Made by a program: the position numbers and the translations under genes
From: Coptis chinensis
Taxonomy: Eukaryota; Streptophyta; Magnoliopsida; Ranunculales; Ranunculaceae
Direction of reading: 5' to 3'
DNA: 64,000 bases
Assembly: GCA_015680905.1 (NCBI GenBank)
Contig: CM027378.1
Location: 82,365,501-82,429,500, forward strand
Notes under the pieces: model-generated
Databases searched by the model: none
Told to the model about the DNA's origin: nothing
The model's input: the letters and a program-made list of their open reading frames with translations, nothing else
In this document: one piece after another, positions 22,750-33,752 of the stretch
How positions within the stretch are numbered: the first letter of the stretch is position 1
Layout: each line of letters begins with the position of its first letter

Positions 22750-23700
22750 ATAATGTTTAGCAAAGACTACAATCAATACATTACCAAGAACTTCGATTCA
22801 AGAAATCATCCCGAATTTATGAATACACTTTACCAAGGACAGAATCTCTTGTTTAATAGTAGAATAATTAATCTGTGCTTTCTTCCAAGTTCCAGAAGTA
22901 AAACGGATTAATTCTTCTTTCTTAGAGATAGGATTCTTCTGTTTTAAGATACCCCCATAACCAAGGTTAGAAGCATCTGTTTCCACAATTTTTAACCAAT
23001 CAAAATTAGGCAAAGATAAGCAAGGTAACTGTTTTGCCTTTCAAATTTTAATTTTTGTACCAAGACTAGTATGAGCTGTACACTCCAAGAGGTTGGAACC
23101 TTTGTTAATCTGAGTAGAATAGAGGTATCCTGTGAAAGATTTTTATAATAGTCCGCCAAATAATTCAGACTACCAAGAAATCTTTTGTAATCGAAGTTTT
23201 GTCTAAAATTTCATCAGAAATTTAGAAGCAAACTCAATACTTCTTCGGTCGATAGGAATAATTTTTCCTTGGTAATATTATGCCCAAGAAAAACGACTTT
23301 GTTGTTTGAAACAACTTCATTTTTGGAGCCGATACTACTAAACCATTACGTTTAATAAGCTCTTTAAATATCTTTAAATGCTTAATATGTCGTTTCTAGA
23401 GATTTAGAATAAATTAGAATATCATCAATATAGACTATAGCAAAATCCTAATAAGGATTGCAAATCTCATTCATGATATTCTGAAATTCAAGGAGCATTC
23501 TTCAAACCAAAGGGCATTACCGGCCCATTCATAATGTCCAAAGGGTAATGCTTTGTAAAAGCAGATTTTTTATACCTATCTTCGAGGGGCAATTTGGACT
23601 TGCCAAGAACCCGACTTAAGGTCAAACTTTGAGAAGATGATCGCGGTAGATAAACGATCTAATAAATCTTTTTATTAGAATTGGATATCTAATCCATTGT
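22750..23700 (-). pseudogene. Unit A reverse transcriptase and RNase H region
   Basis: The catalytic box VYIDDI is readable on the minus strand at about 23419-23441, and the RNase H piece (22798-23013) carries the ETDASNLGYGGILKQ motif and a following WKKAQINYSTIKQEILSLV helix. These are the standard caulimovirid RT/RNase H signatures; the enzyme converts pregenomic RNA to DNA in the particle. Nothing like it is seen in unit B. Fossil, broken in several places. Confidence 0.85.
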
Positions 23701-25498
23701 AAGGCAAGATTAAGAGGTTTGAAATTAATAACCGGTCCGGGAACACCTCTTTCTTTCTCACCGCTTTATTGACATAAAAAAGTTGCACAACCCAAGGAGA
23801 TTTACTTGGAGTAATCAACTTCTTATCCGTAAGACTCACGGATCTCTTTTCGCATAAAGTCAAAATTCTCGATTTCATTTGACTGGGTCTAGCCTTAGTG
23901 GGAATAAACTGTTCATTAAAGCTAGATTCATAGGGTAAAGAAACCATATGCTTCTTTCTTTCCCAAAAAGCATTGGGAATATCACTACAGACTTCAGTAA
24001 TAAATTGATTTTTAATTTGTTCAATTTTATTCTGAAACTCCTTACTGTTGAGTCTTTGCTGTAACTTTAAAGAAGTTATTTCTTCTTTGAGAAAGTTTAA
24101 TTGACTTTCTTTGGCTACTAGGTTTGTATTAATCATAGCAACCTGTTTTTGAACCGGAGGAGTTATGAACTCAAAGATAACTCTATTTTTATCAATAGTT
24201 GCATGAATACCTATATTAGTGATACTAGTAATAGGCATGATAGAGTTAAGGAAAGGATTTCCTAAAATAGTATGCTGGGACATATCTTTCACCAGAAGAA
24301 AGGTAGTAGATAAACAATGTCCTTCTTTGCAGATGAATACATCTGTTAATTTGTATGCAACCTGCATAGGTGCGCCACTAGCAGTAGAAAGATTTTGAGT
24401 AGATTTCTCAAAATATTTAGTAGGAACTAAACCCTCTTGAATACAATTTAGATCTGCTCCACTGTCAATAAGGGCAACATGATTAGTGAGAGTATATTCT
24501 CCTTTAATAACTAAATTCACATGGACATTCCATCTTTGGAATGTAATGTTATTAGCCTTAGTATAATTCTGAATTTCAAAATTGTCCACCATATTCCTAT
24601 TGGTCTTTAAGGCTTTTATGTCTGTTTTAAGGTTATTAACCTCATACTGTAGATCCTGAATACTAGTGATATGAGAATTTCCTTTATATAAAGTATTAGG
24701 AAGTCTCATATGATTATAAGAACCAAGATTCTGTAAGGTCATAAAGTTTTGAAGATAATTAAGATTATAAATCTTTTCCTGTGGATTAATCTTAAATTTT
24801 CTTATCTTCAAAAGATTACTATAGTCTTGTGGTCTAGTAGAACACTGACTAGTCTTATGACCATTATGATCACACTTATGACATAAACGAAGAGCTTTGG
24901 CTTTAGGCCTAAGTTTCTTCCAATGCTGCTTTTCTCTAAGACTTTTTGGTTTTTTATAAGTCTTAGAATCATTGATTTTAGTAACTAGTAGGTTATCCTT
25001 TTCTTTTATTGGAGGAAGAACAGTCATCATATCCATGTTCACCTTAGAATGTTTTGTTTCACATTCTAAAACTCCAATATAATTATTAGTAGGAGTAATA
25101 TCCTCCTTGATAACAGGTGAAATAACAATTCTTTCCTGTTCAAGAATTACCTCTTTATTAGGTAAATTCATATCTTTGGTAATTAAGGTATTATTATTAT
25201 TATTGTTAGGAAAATCCATTTTTTCCTTAGCAATTCTTCTAGCCTCTTGTTTAGCTTTAAAGAAATCACTAATATCCTTACTCAGAGTTGCACGCTCAAC
25301 TCTGCCATTCAGAATTTTATTATTCTGATACTCTAAGCAAAACCATTTTGTCAGAGGAGTACAATTCCTCTGATGATAATCATAATAATCATCATAAGGT
25401 CTAAGCATAGGTTTCAATTCTGTAGGAGTAAAATATTTACTCAACTCTTCATATTTTAATTTATAAAATTGATAAGTTTCATAAGGTGTATAATCCAT
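23675..25498 (-). pseudogene. Unit A polyprotein region: zinc knuckle and aspartic protease
   Basis: A long open stretch of about 607 codons. Its first ~70 residues (from MDYTPYETYQFYKLKYEEL) are almost identical to unit B at 32238. Then come a charged linker, a Lys/Arg-rich stretch, a CCHC zinc knuckle (CHKCDHNGHKTSQC, about residue 205), and a retropepsin domain with ALIDSGADLNCIQEG (about residue 345) and ILGNPFLN. The end reaches the start of the RT domain. No capsid core is recognised between linker and knuckle. Fossil. Confidence 0.8.
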
Positions 25499-25599
25499 CT
25501 ATAAAACAAAATCCATTTCGGACGCTGTGGGAGATTCCCTAGCTTGCTGTGTATAAATACCATGTGGTATTTGTTGATTAGAGATACGGATCTCTTCTA

Positions 25600-26347
25600 C
25601 GATTGATTATCTTGTGTTGTAGATTCAGTTTCAAACTGAATGCCTAGAAGATCGGGTGGTATAGAGATCTTGTAAGGGGACCTCAAAGACAAACTTCTAC
25701 CAACAAAAGGTTTCTTAAAGTTCAATATAACTTCACCTTTCATTTGTTTGGACTATATCCGGTCCAAATCATTATTAATGATTGGCTGTGGTTGAACAGT
25801 TTTTCACGCAAATCCATGATTCTCGAAATTGAATCTCACTCCAAGGAATCATCCCGGTGTTGCTACACTAGAAGTTAAAAGATTTGTGTCTATTAACACA
25901 GTCTTTACCCGGGTGTAGTTTTATGTCGTACATTAGGTGTTAAAGTCCAGAACACCTTGTAGTGAATTCTGTAAGTAATTCCTATCACTTCGATCCGTAA
26001 AAAGTTATAACCTTTAGCTTTGAATTTGTAATGATCTGAGAATCATAAAGATTTCTATCCGATAAAGCTAAACTTAAATTAGGATAGACATCAAAATAGA
26101 CGGGTCCATGACAAAGACTAGTCTCTACCGCTCCCATAAGGGACGGTAAATAGTCGAGACACCTAGCATCTCTCGAAAGTGTTGCTTGGATACAAGCATT
26201 CATTCCCAAAAGGGTCAATGGTCCGAAAGCAACCTCAGATAAGCCTATGTGAATAAATTTATAATTCTTCACATGGTGATATAAATCACGAGGGCTTAAA
26301 AGATTTAAATTATTACTCATGGAATTTAAACTAATAGTTTGTTCCAT
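25600..26347 (-). pseudogene. Unit A movement-protein region
   Basis: The piece at 25985-26347 includes LLGMNACIQATL, ARCLDYLPSLMGAVETSLCH and GPVYFDVYPNLSLALSD, the central core of caulimovirid movement proteins (30K superfamily), which guide virus through plasmodesmata. The same region in unit B is 32672-33100. The downstream part (about 25600-25930) matches the unit B C-terminal piece at 32337-32633. Fossil, broken. Confidence 0.85.
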
Positions 26348-27133
26348 AGTTTTTACCGCATTTTATCGGGTCAATTTTTCAATCCAGTTACCATATCTAT
26401 ATATGGTTTTGGGATCCATATTAGGGATCGCCCATTTATTCATTTTGTCCTCGTGTGTCGAGATCATACTCGATTAATTTCGTGTTCTTAATTGAACTCG
26501 ATCATCATTATTTGATGATTGTGCCATGGGGTTGAGGTGTTAGTGCAAAACAGGTAGAGTATAATGAATTATAACTATACCAAACAAGATAAAAAACTAT
26601 TCTTGATGTAATCATTGACACATCGTCTTCTTCTCCAAATATTATAAACAGTATAATCAAAATCAAGTCTTTAGTGCTTATATTAAGTAAAAACCACGCC
26701 TGTCAACGCTTTACGGGAGCAAACGGCCTAAACGCTTTCTGCTAAACGGCACGAAAGATATACCCTACTGGCGACTTTGGTGACGCCCCAGAAGTTACCA
26801 ATATAAACGTAAAAGAAACAATAATGACACATTTGCTAATGCAAATAGTCTTATTTCAACAAGAATAAAATTAAGTAATCTTAACTTTATCTCTAATAAG
26901 ATACTATTCATAATACTGGAAAGGAAGAGTCAACAGTATTTTAGGATCCAGGCGGACATTCTTGTGGTCGGAAAACCGAGCCTTTAAGCAAGTAGTCCTA
27001 AAGAGTAACCCTCACACCTTTCTCCTTAATCATACTTATATCTCTTACTTACATCTTTACTTAGGAAATCATACAATTAAATATAATTGTAAAACATTTC
27101 CTCACCGTTATGCACTAACCTCAAATTAAGCTG

Positions 27134-27150
27134 CCATGGCTCTGATACCA
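27134..27150 (-). other. Viral tRNA-Met primer-binding site
   Basis: The minus strand reads TGGTATCAGAGCCATGG, the classic plant initiator-tRNA-Met priming site used by caulimovirids. About 200 bp of leader separate it from the TATA box at 27359. A similar but scrambled motif (ACTGATACCAAATATAAAG on the plus strand) sits at 33126-33145, at the ragged right edge of unit B. Confidence 0.88.
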
Positions 27151-27350
27151 ATTATAAAGAAAAGAGATCAGGTAAAACACCTGATTAATGCGGAAGAAGA
27201 TCAGTCAGCAGCAAGAACACTTGATTAAACTGAACTTTTATTTATATGGATGGAAGTGTATGTTACAAGGGGAGAAAGAGAGCACTCTTAGCAAACTAGA
27301 AAGAAAATTGAAAGGTAAAATGTTGTGTCCCTCAACAAGGGTGAGGTATC

Positions 27351-27359
27351 CCTTTTATA
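27351..27359 (-). promoter_or_regulatory. TATA box in the intergenic region between viral units
   Basis: On the minus strand TATAAAAGG (27359-27351) lies about 200 bp upstream of the unit A primer site. An AATAAA-type polyadenylation signal (minus strand, about 27243-27236) lies between the two. TATA, then poly(A) signal, then primer site is the usual pregenomic-RNA control region of the family. Confidence 0.65.
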
Positions 27360-27553
27360 CTAGTCGGAACTCAAAATATAATTTGCAGTCCGCACAGGAA
27401 GTGGCTACGTGTGCTCCAATAATTGCAGTCGACTGGGCCACCTTGACAAAGCATACTTGTCTTTTACTTCTGTCTTCAAAGGATAAGATTCCTTTTGATA
27501 CTTTTCTCCATTACCTTTTGACTTTGAAGAAAGGAAAAGGTGAAATGTCCCTT

Positions 27554-29122
27554 TCATGGGTCCTTCTTGGATAAAGTAATAAGAATACAGCTGCTGATTT
27601 TATTTCTGGTCCTTAATTTGGGCCATAGTAATCCGCCATTATCCGAAAGTGCGTAGATTCTCAAAGAACTTGGATCGGGGATATCATTATCCACATCTTC
27701 AAGTTCTGACTCAGAGGAAAGGTACCCAAGATGGTTAAGATACTCATAAGAGCCTTCTTCCTCTATTAATTTGAGGATCTCCATAGCCGTTGGACTAAGA
27801 GCCAAAGAGCTCATCCTGCTGAATTGCTCAAAGAATTTGGTTTTATTAGAATTGTCCAAAGATTCTGTAAGGATAAGAAATCTATCAGATTCAGACAACA
27901 AAGTAAACTTTGGATACTTTTGTGCTGAATTAGATCTGATAAACCATTTAATCTGATGAAGACCAATAGCACGAATTTCGGCCATTTCTCTGATCCTGTC
28001 TTCTGCTGAAATTATATGAAATTTCTCCTTAGATTCCGAAAGAGAAATAACTCTTGATATGTCATCAAAAGGTCTCTGTTTATGGATTCGGACCAAAAAT
28101 ACTGCAGGATAAGTTTCATCTTCTTCAGATATTCAAGGGACAAGTCGTGGTAAATTCCAAAGAAAGCAGGTTCCATGCCATTTTATCATAGTATTTTCTA
28201 TGGCATGAACCAATGGTGAAGGCAGGAATGTTCTTTCATTAGTTCCTGCTTCCAAAGATACTTCTGTACTAATGGTTATGGATTTGATAAATCCCATCTC
28301 TAGTAATTCATCAATTAAAAACATATCTTCAGGACCAAAATATTGCCAAAATGTGGCAGGAAGGAAGATATGAAGACTAGGATGTATACTGTGAGTACCT
28401 TCAGTAATAAGGGCAATACCTTTTATAATCAAAGGACAAGAACCCAACACTATTGAATTCCAATGATTAATCCATTTCTGAAAATGTGAAGGAGGAAGAT
28501 TTTGGATTAATTCAGGTAAAGGTGCTGGTAGGGTAATTTTGGCTTTATTCCAAAAATATTCTGAAAAGTCTTTGGAGAGAATACTCCAAGACACACAATC
28601 AAGGGATCTCTTTGCACTATTGGTTTTATTAACCTGGGACCAAGGCTTGATTGAGTTCTGGTTAAGCTTGCTAAAATATTTAGCAGTGATTTTAAGGATC
28701 TGAATAAGATCTTTTTTATTATGCTGATCAAAGGCATTGATAACATTGTCCAAAATGGACTTCTGAAAGCTGTGAAGCTTTTGATGTGTAAAGAACTTAT
28801 GTCGGTTATCATAGACATAAGGTAACTCTAGATCATCAAATCGTACTTTTCTTTTACCAGTACTGTTAGACTTTCTAGAAATATTATGCGAAGAACTCGC
28901 ATTGATGCTGAAATAATCAGACTCCAAGGTTTTACCCTTGTTGGTGCTGTCAGGAATACCAACAGACTCCTGGGAATTATCCCAGTTAAGGAGGCCTAAA
29001 TTGTCCTCAAGAGTGTTGATCATGTCAACACTAGCAGTATCCTGAAAGGATTCAGAGGCCTTTGAAGGTTGCTCTGTGTGCTGTCCATATAATGGATTCT
29101 CCAATGAACCAAATTGGAGCAT
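27554..29122 (-). pseudogene. Unit B second ORF (ORF2-like), unknown function
   Basis: Two adjoining open parts (29122-28133 and 28096-27554). The first has a Ser/Asn-rich start, then a helical, Trp-rich body with HFQKWINHWNSIVLGSC and FWQYFGPEDMFLIDELLE. The second is charged and includes IRAIGLHQIKWFIRSNSA. It holds the same place as ORF2 of unit A and shares the YFGPE core. No function can be given. Fossil. Confidence 0.6.
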
Positions 29123-29256
29123 GCTGGATTCTGTAAAAAGACATTTAATTATGCCTTAGATGTACAGGATATAATCCCGGAGAAATATTCTCTGAATGAT
29201 GAAGAGTATATTATTTCCAAAATATTTGGATACTCATAAAGCCTTTATTTTGTGAA

Positions 29257-31032
29257 TTATATTTCACAATCTTGGATCTTCCTGTTCTGCAAAGAAGAAG
29301 AGATAAATTCGAAGACCAAAGGATGATCCTCAAAGTTAGTGTAAATGCCATAATTGTCAATTTTATTTATAGGCATAATGGTATTTAAGAAAGGGGTTCC
29401 CAGTATAATTTGCTGGGTAAGGCCTTTAATCAATAGAAAAGATAGAGGTATATTAACCTCAGTCTTACTAATATTAACCTTAGTAAGCTTATGCTGAATA
29501 GCAATTTTACTACCACTAGCACTGGTCATAGTTTGAGTAGTAGTTTCAAAATATTTTGGTGGAATTAATTCTTCTTGGATGCAATTCATATCTGCACCAC
29601 TATCGACTAAAGCAATATAATTATTTAGAATATATTCTTTGTCAATAATCAAGGTTATAAAAATATTCCATTTCCGAGAAAGTACAGAGGAAGTGAAACT
29701 GCAGTGTTGGAAGTTACTGTCTTCCTTGAAATAGTGTTTTTCTATTTGAAACACTCTTTGCTTTAAATGAAGAATCTCTTTGTTGAGATTCTGGATTTTA
29801 TCATTGATATCCTGGGTGACAAGAGATTTTGAGGAACTAGGTTTATTCTTTCCTAGGCGATCAAAAACCTCTTTAAGATTATATCCTTCTGTAGGATCAA
29901 CAATGTTGTCCTTAACTGTTTTAAAGCAAGTTTTAATTAACTTTAGCTTAGTGTCAGGGTCAGTAATAGAGTCGATAAGCTCTAAGACAGACTGTTGTTC
30001 TGAGGTCAGAACATTAATAGCTAACCCATTCATCTGTAAAATAGCTCTCATGCTATCACATTTAGATTGCAACATGTTACACTGACATGGTGCTTCATTT
30101 TCTGAAGTACTAGAGTAAGGATCTTCAGATTCATTATCAGATTCAGAAGAACTAGTATTAAGTAAGATTTTACTTAATTGTAATTTAAGATCTTCATTAA
30201 TCTCTAGATTATTGATTTTCTGTTTAGTATAGCACTGGTTGGCATAATGACCAATTTTTCCACATTTTAAACAAGTAATATTACTTTTATGGTGTGGATC
30301 TTTATAAAAATCTTTATTAGGTTTCCAATTTTTATTGAAACTCCTTTTATGTTTTCGAGAATATATTCTCTTACTGTTTTTCTGGGGTTTTCTAGAAGAA
30401 ATTTTCTTCTTTCTTTGAGAAGGAATATCATAAGCAAATTGCTCACAAAATTCTCCTAGCTCTTGTTTACCAGAAAGATTCTGTTTTTTAAGCTGATGCT
30501 GTAGCTTAAGATCATTACAAAGGCTAAGACCTTCTTGAATGACCTGACTAATGAGACTCCCATAAGTATGGGACTCATAAGAAATATTAGATCCTCCATT
30601 AAGATCTCTGAGCTTTTTCCTAACCTTTTCTGCAAAGAAGTTAGGGAGACCATCAATAAATTTAGATTTCCAATGCTCACTATTAGCATCATGTAATTGT
30701 AGAACTTTGGCTAGGAAGACATCCTTATACCATCTAAAATGAGATAGAGTAGGACATCTAAGATTTTGCAGCATCTCTCTATTCTTTTCAGCTGACAAAC
30801 CTTCTGGTCCAATAAAATGATGGACAATGGTTAGGCATAGAGTGTAGACTGCGTCAGAAATAGATATATTCTGATTAGCTTCGGAACTAAACTCCACTTT
30901 GGTAGAGTTATAGATTTCATCTCTTTGCTCATGAGTGAGAACATTATCCCACCAACCTTTAAGAATACCTACAAATCCATGGGAAATAAACCTGCAGACA
31001 TCTGCATATCTGTATTTCCATGGGCTTTGCAA
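29257..31032 (-). pseudogene. Unit B capsid, zinc knuckle and protease region
   Basis: An open stretch of about 591 codons. The first ~200 residues have a capsid-like fold signature (GFVGILKGWWDNVLTHEQRD; TLCLTIVHHFIGPEG; SHFRWYKDVFLAKVLQL). A strongly basic tract follows (residues about 200-245), then the CCHC knuckle CLKCGKIGHYANQC (about residue 255; 30273-30232), an acidic Ser/Glu stretch, and a retropepsin with ALVDSGADMNCIQEE and ILGTPFLN. Capsid, basic tract and knuckle package RNA in this family. Unit A lacks the capsid part. Fossil. Confidence 0.82.
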
Positions 31033-31215
31033 ACACTCGCATACATGAGCATTTCCTGAAGCGTGTGATAAATCTGATAGTCAGATTTAGCATCAATATT
31101 CCAAGTGTAAATAGTCTTAGCTTGATAAGACACTTGGTCATTAAAATAGGCTTCTTCATAAAGAATATCTTGAGAGTGGGTCTAGGATAATAATTCTCTT
31201 TGTGACCTATATGAC

Positions 31216-32238
31216 TCACTTTCTGCAAGATTCGCGCTCATAAGTTATTTTATTCAGATTAGAGAAGTTTAAATTTGCTTCAATATCCAAAATTTCATTT
31301 GGATTAATATCATCTTCAGAATTAGATTCTTGAGAAAGAATATTAAGATTTAATTTGCTTAATTGGGTGTATAATTTCTCAATAAAATCATTTTTGGATG
31401 AAGACTGATCCAGCTTTGAAATTGGGAATATCCACGGGAGGTGAATAGATGGTCTAATATGACCAAAAGAACTGTTTTGTTTTAAAGAAATATTCTTTAA
31501 AGGTTCTTTATCCTTATTAGGATCAATCCTAGGGGTATGTTTAAGGATATTTTCAGTATTATTCTCAATTCTGATTAATTGAGCTCCAATAGTTTGTAAA
31601 CACAAATTTGTATAATTATTCTGTTTACAAATTTTATTAATATCCTCTATCTTCACAGATTTGTGGGCTTCTTCTTGGGTGGGCTTGATATAAGCCGCAG
31701 TCTCCAGACTATCTTTCAGTTTCAAAGGTGTTGTTGGAGGATGAATAGCTGTCATCTCCTTTTCATCAGTAGTAGTCCATTTTTTCTGATGAAATTCTAA
31801 CACACCAATATAATTATGCACAGGAGTAAAATTACAGTTAGTAGTGATCTCCTCCTTTGCAATAGGTGGAATAATAATCCTTTCCAGTTCTTGAATTACC
31901 TCTTTATTAGGTAACTTATTTTCCTTTTTAATTAAGGTATTTTCCTTAGGTAAATCTATTTTTACCTCGGCCATAAGCCTAGCCTCTTGTTTGGCTTTAA
32001 GAAAATCACTGATATCTTTTCTCAGAGTTGCACGCTCAACTCTACCATTCAGAATTTTATGATTCTGATACTCTAAGCAAAACCATTTTGTCAGAGGAGT
32101 ACAATTCCTCTGATGATAATCATAATAATCATCATAAGGTCTAAGCATAGGTTTCAATTCTGTAGGAGTAAAATATTTACTCAACTCTTCATATTTTAAT
32201 TTATAAAATTGATAAGTTTCATAAGGTGTATAATCCAT
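31216..32238 (-). pseudogene. Unit B linker region shared with unit A
   Basis: It starts MDYTPYETYQFYKLKYEELS, and its first ~100 residues are almost the same as unit A at 25498. It then diverges into a charged linker. The shared stretch ends about where the capsid-type content begins downstream, which places the change-over point between the two unit types. Function of the shared segment is unknown; it follows the movement protein directly. Fossil. Confidence 0.7.
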
Positions 32239-32336
32239 CTATAAAACAAAATCCATTTCTGACGCTGTGGGAGATTCCCTAGCTTGCTGTGTATAAATAC
32301 CATGTGGTATTTGTTGATTAGAGATACGGATCTCTT

Positions 32337-33100
32337 CTACAGATTGATTATACTGTGTTGTAGATTCAGCCAAACTGAATGCCTAGAAGATTGTGGTATA
32401 GAGATCTTGTAAGGGGACCTCAAAGACAAACTTCTACCAACAAAAGGTTTCTTAAAGTTCAATATAACTTCACCTTCTGTTGTTTGGACTATCTGGTCCA
32501 AATCATTATTAATGATTGGCTGTGGTTGAACAGCGTTTCTGCAAATCCATGTTTCTGGAAATTGAATCTCACTCCAAGGAATCATCCTGGGTGTTGCTAC
32601 ACTAGAAGTTAAAAGATTTGTGTCTATTAACACAGTCTTACCTGGTGTAGTTTTATGCCGTACATTAGGTGTTAAAGTCGTAACACCTTGTAGTGAATTT
32701 CGTAAGTAATTCCTATCACTTGAGATCCGTAAAAGTTATAACCTTTAGCCCTGAATTTGTAATGATGAGAATCATAAAGATTTCTATCCGATAAAGCTAA
32801 ACTTAAATTAGGATAGACATCAAAATAGACTGGTCCATGACAAAGACTAGTCTCTACTGCTCCCATAAGGGACGGTAAATAGTCGAGACACCTAGCATCT
32901 CTGAGTGTTGCTTGGATACAAGCATTCATTCCCAAAAGGGTCAATGGTCTGAAAGCAACCTGTATTAAGCCTATGTGAATAAATTTATAATTCTTCACAT
33001 GGTGATATAAATCACGAGGGCTTAAAAGATTTAAATTATTACTCATGGAATTTAAACTAATAGTTTGTTCCATAGTTTTTACCGCAATTTTACTGGTCAA
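32337..33100 (-). pseudogene. Unit B movement-protein region
   Basis: The larger piece (33100-32672) begins near MEQTISLNSMSNNLNLLSPR and holds the 30K-superfamily core LLGMNACIQATL...AVETSLCHGPVYFDVYPNLSL. The smaller piece (32633-32337) has IPWSEIQFPETWICRN. Both match the unit A region at high identity. Fossil, broken. Confidence 0.85.
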
Positions 33101-33120
33101 TTTTTCAATCCAGTTACCAT

Positions 33121-33360
33121 ATATAAACTGATACCAAATATAAAGAAAAGAAAAGAGATGGAAGTGAATATAGTATTAATAGTGATTAATAGTATTAATC
33201 AGGTGATTAATAGTATGCCTCCAAATACTATTAATCAGGTGATTAATAGTATTTGGTATCAGATCACATTAATCAGGTGATTCCTTTTGATACAGTTCCC
33301 TACACACACCAAATATGTTTGCTTCTTCCTGACTATTAAATATATATATATATATATACT
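33121..33360. repeat. Scrambled filler DNA at the right edge of the virus
   Basis: This stretch mixes short pieces found elsewhere in the viral units: a primer-site-like GATACCAAATATAAAG, TTAATCAGGTGATT repeated in both orientations, CTACACACACCAAA (the complement of the left edge near 20799), and TTTGCTTCTTCCTGACTATTA (as at 21408). An (AT)n run ends it at about 33340-33358. Such patchwork is typical of end-joining repair at integration. Confidence 0.7.
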
Positions 33361-33752
33361 TTTAAAAAGAAAAACAATAAACAAGAAAGACATAATTCAC
33401 CCTATAGAGAAACGTGACTCAAAAATCCGAGAAAACATGCAAGAGTGGAAAACGTGAATTATGTCAAACGTGGACTTAGGATCCGGTACTTACAGCCACA
33501 CACTCCGTAGGGAGGGCCCGGTTACCTTAATGGTGCACTCACCAATATATGAAAATGAAAGGAAATGCTCCAAACACAAAAGTTGAGTCATTTATAGTCA
33601 GATACTCGAGACTTTATCTAAACATATGCATGAACATGCAGTTTATCATATATCAATAGCCGAATTTAAATAGTTGTGGATCATTCCATAAATAAATATC
33701 ACAGAAAACATATCCAAACACAATCAAGCACCAAGATTTCCTATGACGCAAC
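33361..33752 (-). other. R2 non-coding segment next to the virus
   Basis: No gene is seen. On the minus strand the block TAAAGTCTCGAGTATCTGAC near 33598-33617 resembles a second block on the other side of the virus near 20710-20730 (AAGTCTCGAGAATCTGAC). Both resemble F at 55138-55160, so R2 carried a local duplication here or the target was duplicated and has diverged. Confidence 0.5.

Larger units (their letters stand above)
20795..27150 (-). mobile_element. Viral unit A: movement protein, zinc knuckle, protease, RT, RNase H, ORF2
   Basis: Starting at the tRNA-Met primer site (27150) and reading leftwards: movement-protein region (26347 to about 25600), a polyprotein region starting near 25498 with zinc knuckle (about 24884-24843) and protease, RT and RNase H (about 23700-22750), the second ORF (22573-21215), and the intergenic region with TATA box (about 21170-20830). 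I see no capsid core like that of unit B. The MP, the start of the second region and the intergenic region are nearly the same as in B (about 96% by eye in the intergenic part). Broken in many places. Confidence 0.8.
20795..33120 (-). mobile_element. Endogenous caulimovirid (florendovirus-like), two units head to tail
   Basis: Two minus-strand viral units lie in tandem in R2: unit B (about 27.33-33.12 kb) then unit A (about 20.80-27.15 kb). Evidence for Caulimoviridae: a 30K-type movement protein, zinc knuckles, DSGAD aspartic proteases, an RT with a YIDD box, RNase H, and a tRNA-Met primer site (TGGTATCAGAGCCATGG at 27150-27134). Movement protein and protease/RT precede a second ORF, which suggests the florendovirus layout; a petuvirus-like relative is the main alternative. 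There are no LTRs, integrase or target duplication, as expected for passive integration. It postdates R2, so it is probably under about 2 million years old. Fossil, broken in many places. Confidence 0.85.
27326..33120 (-). mobile_element. Viral unit B: movement protein, capsid, zinc knuckle, protease, ORF2; no RT seen
   Basis: Reading leftwards: movement protein (33100-32337), a region shared with unit A (32238-31216), the capsid, knuckle and protease region (31032-29257), the second ORF (29122-27554), and the intergenic region with TATA box (27620-27326). The protease region ends and ORF2 begins within about 140 bp, so there is no room for RT and RNase H between them. Shared ends plus a different middle resemble the second component of two-component florendovirus genomes. 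Broken in several places. Confidence 0.8.

Noticed and set aside
27188-27574. 128-codon ORF on the plus strand
   Set aside because: It runs against the viral genes through the intergenic control region, and a shortened version occurs at 20804.
20795-33120. The viral block as part of the R2 coding region
   Set aside because: RT, movement protein and tRNA-Met primer site are caulimovirid, and both edges show junction scars within R2 sequence.
33340-33358. (AT)n microsatellite as a replication or matrix attachment site
   Set aside because: It is a short simple repeat at a repair junction; nothing supports a function.
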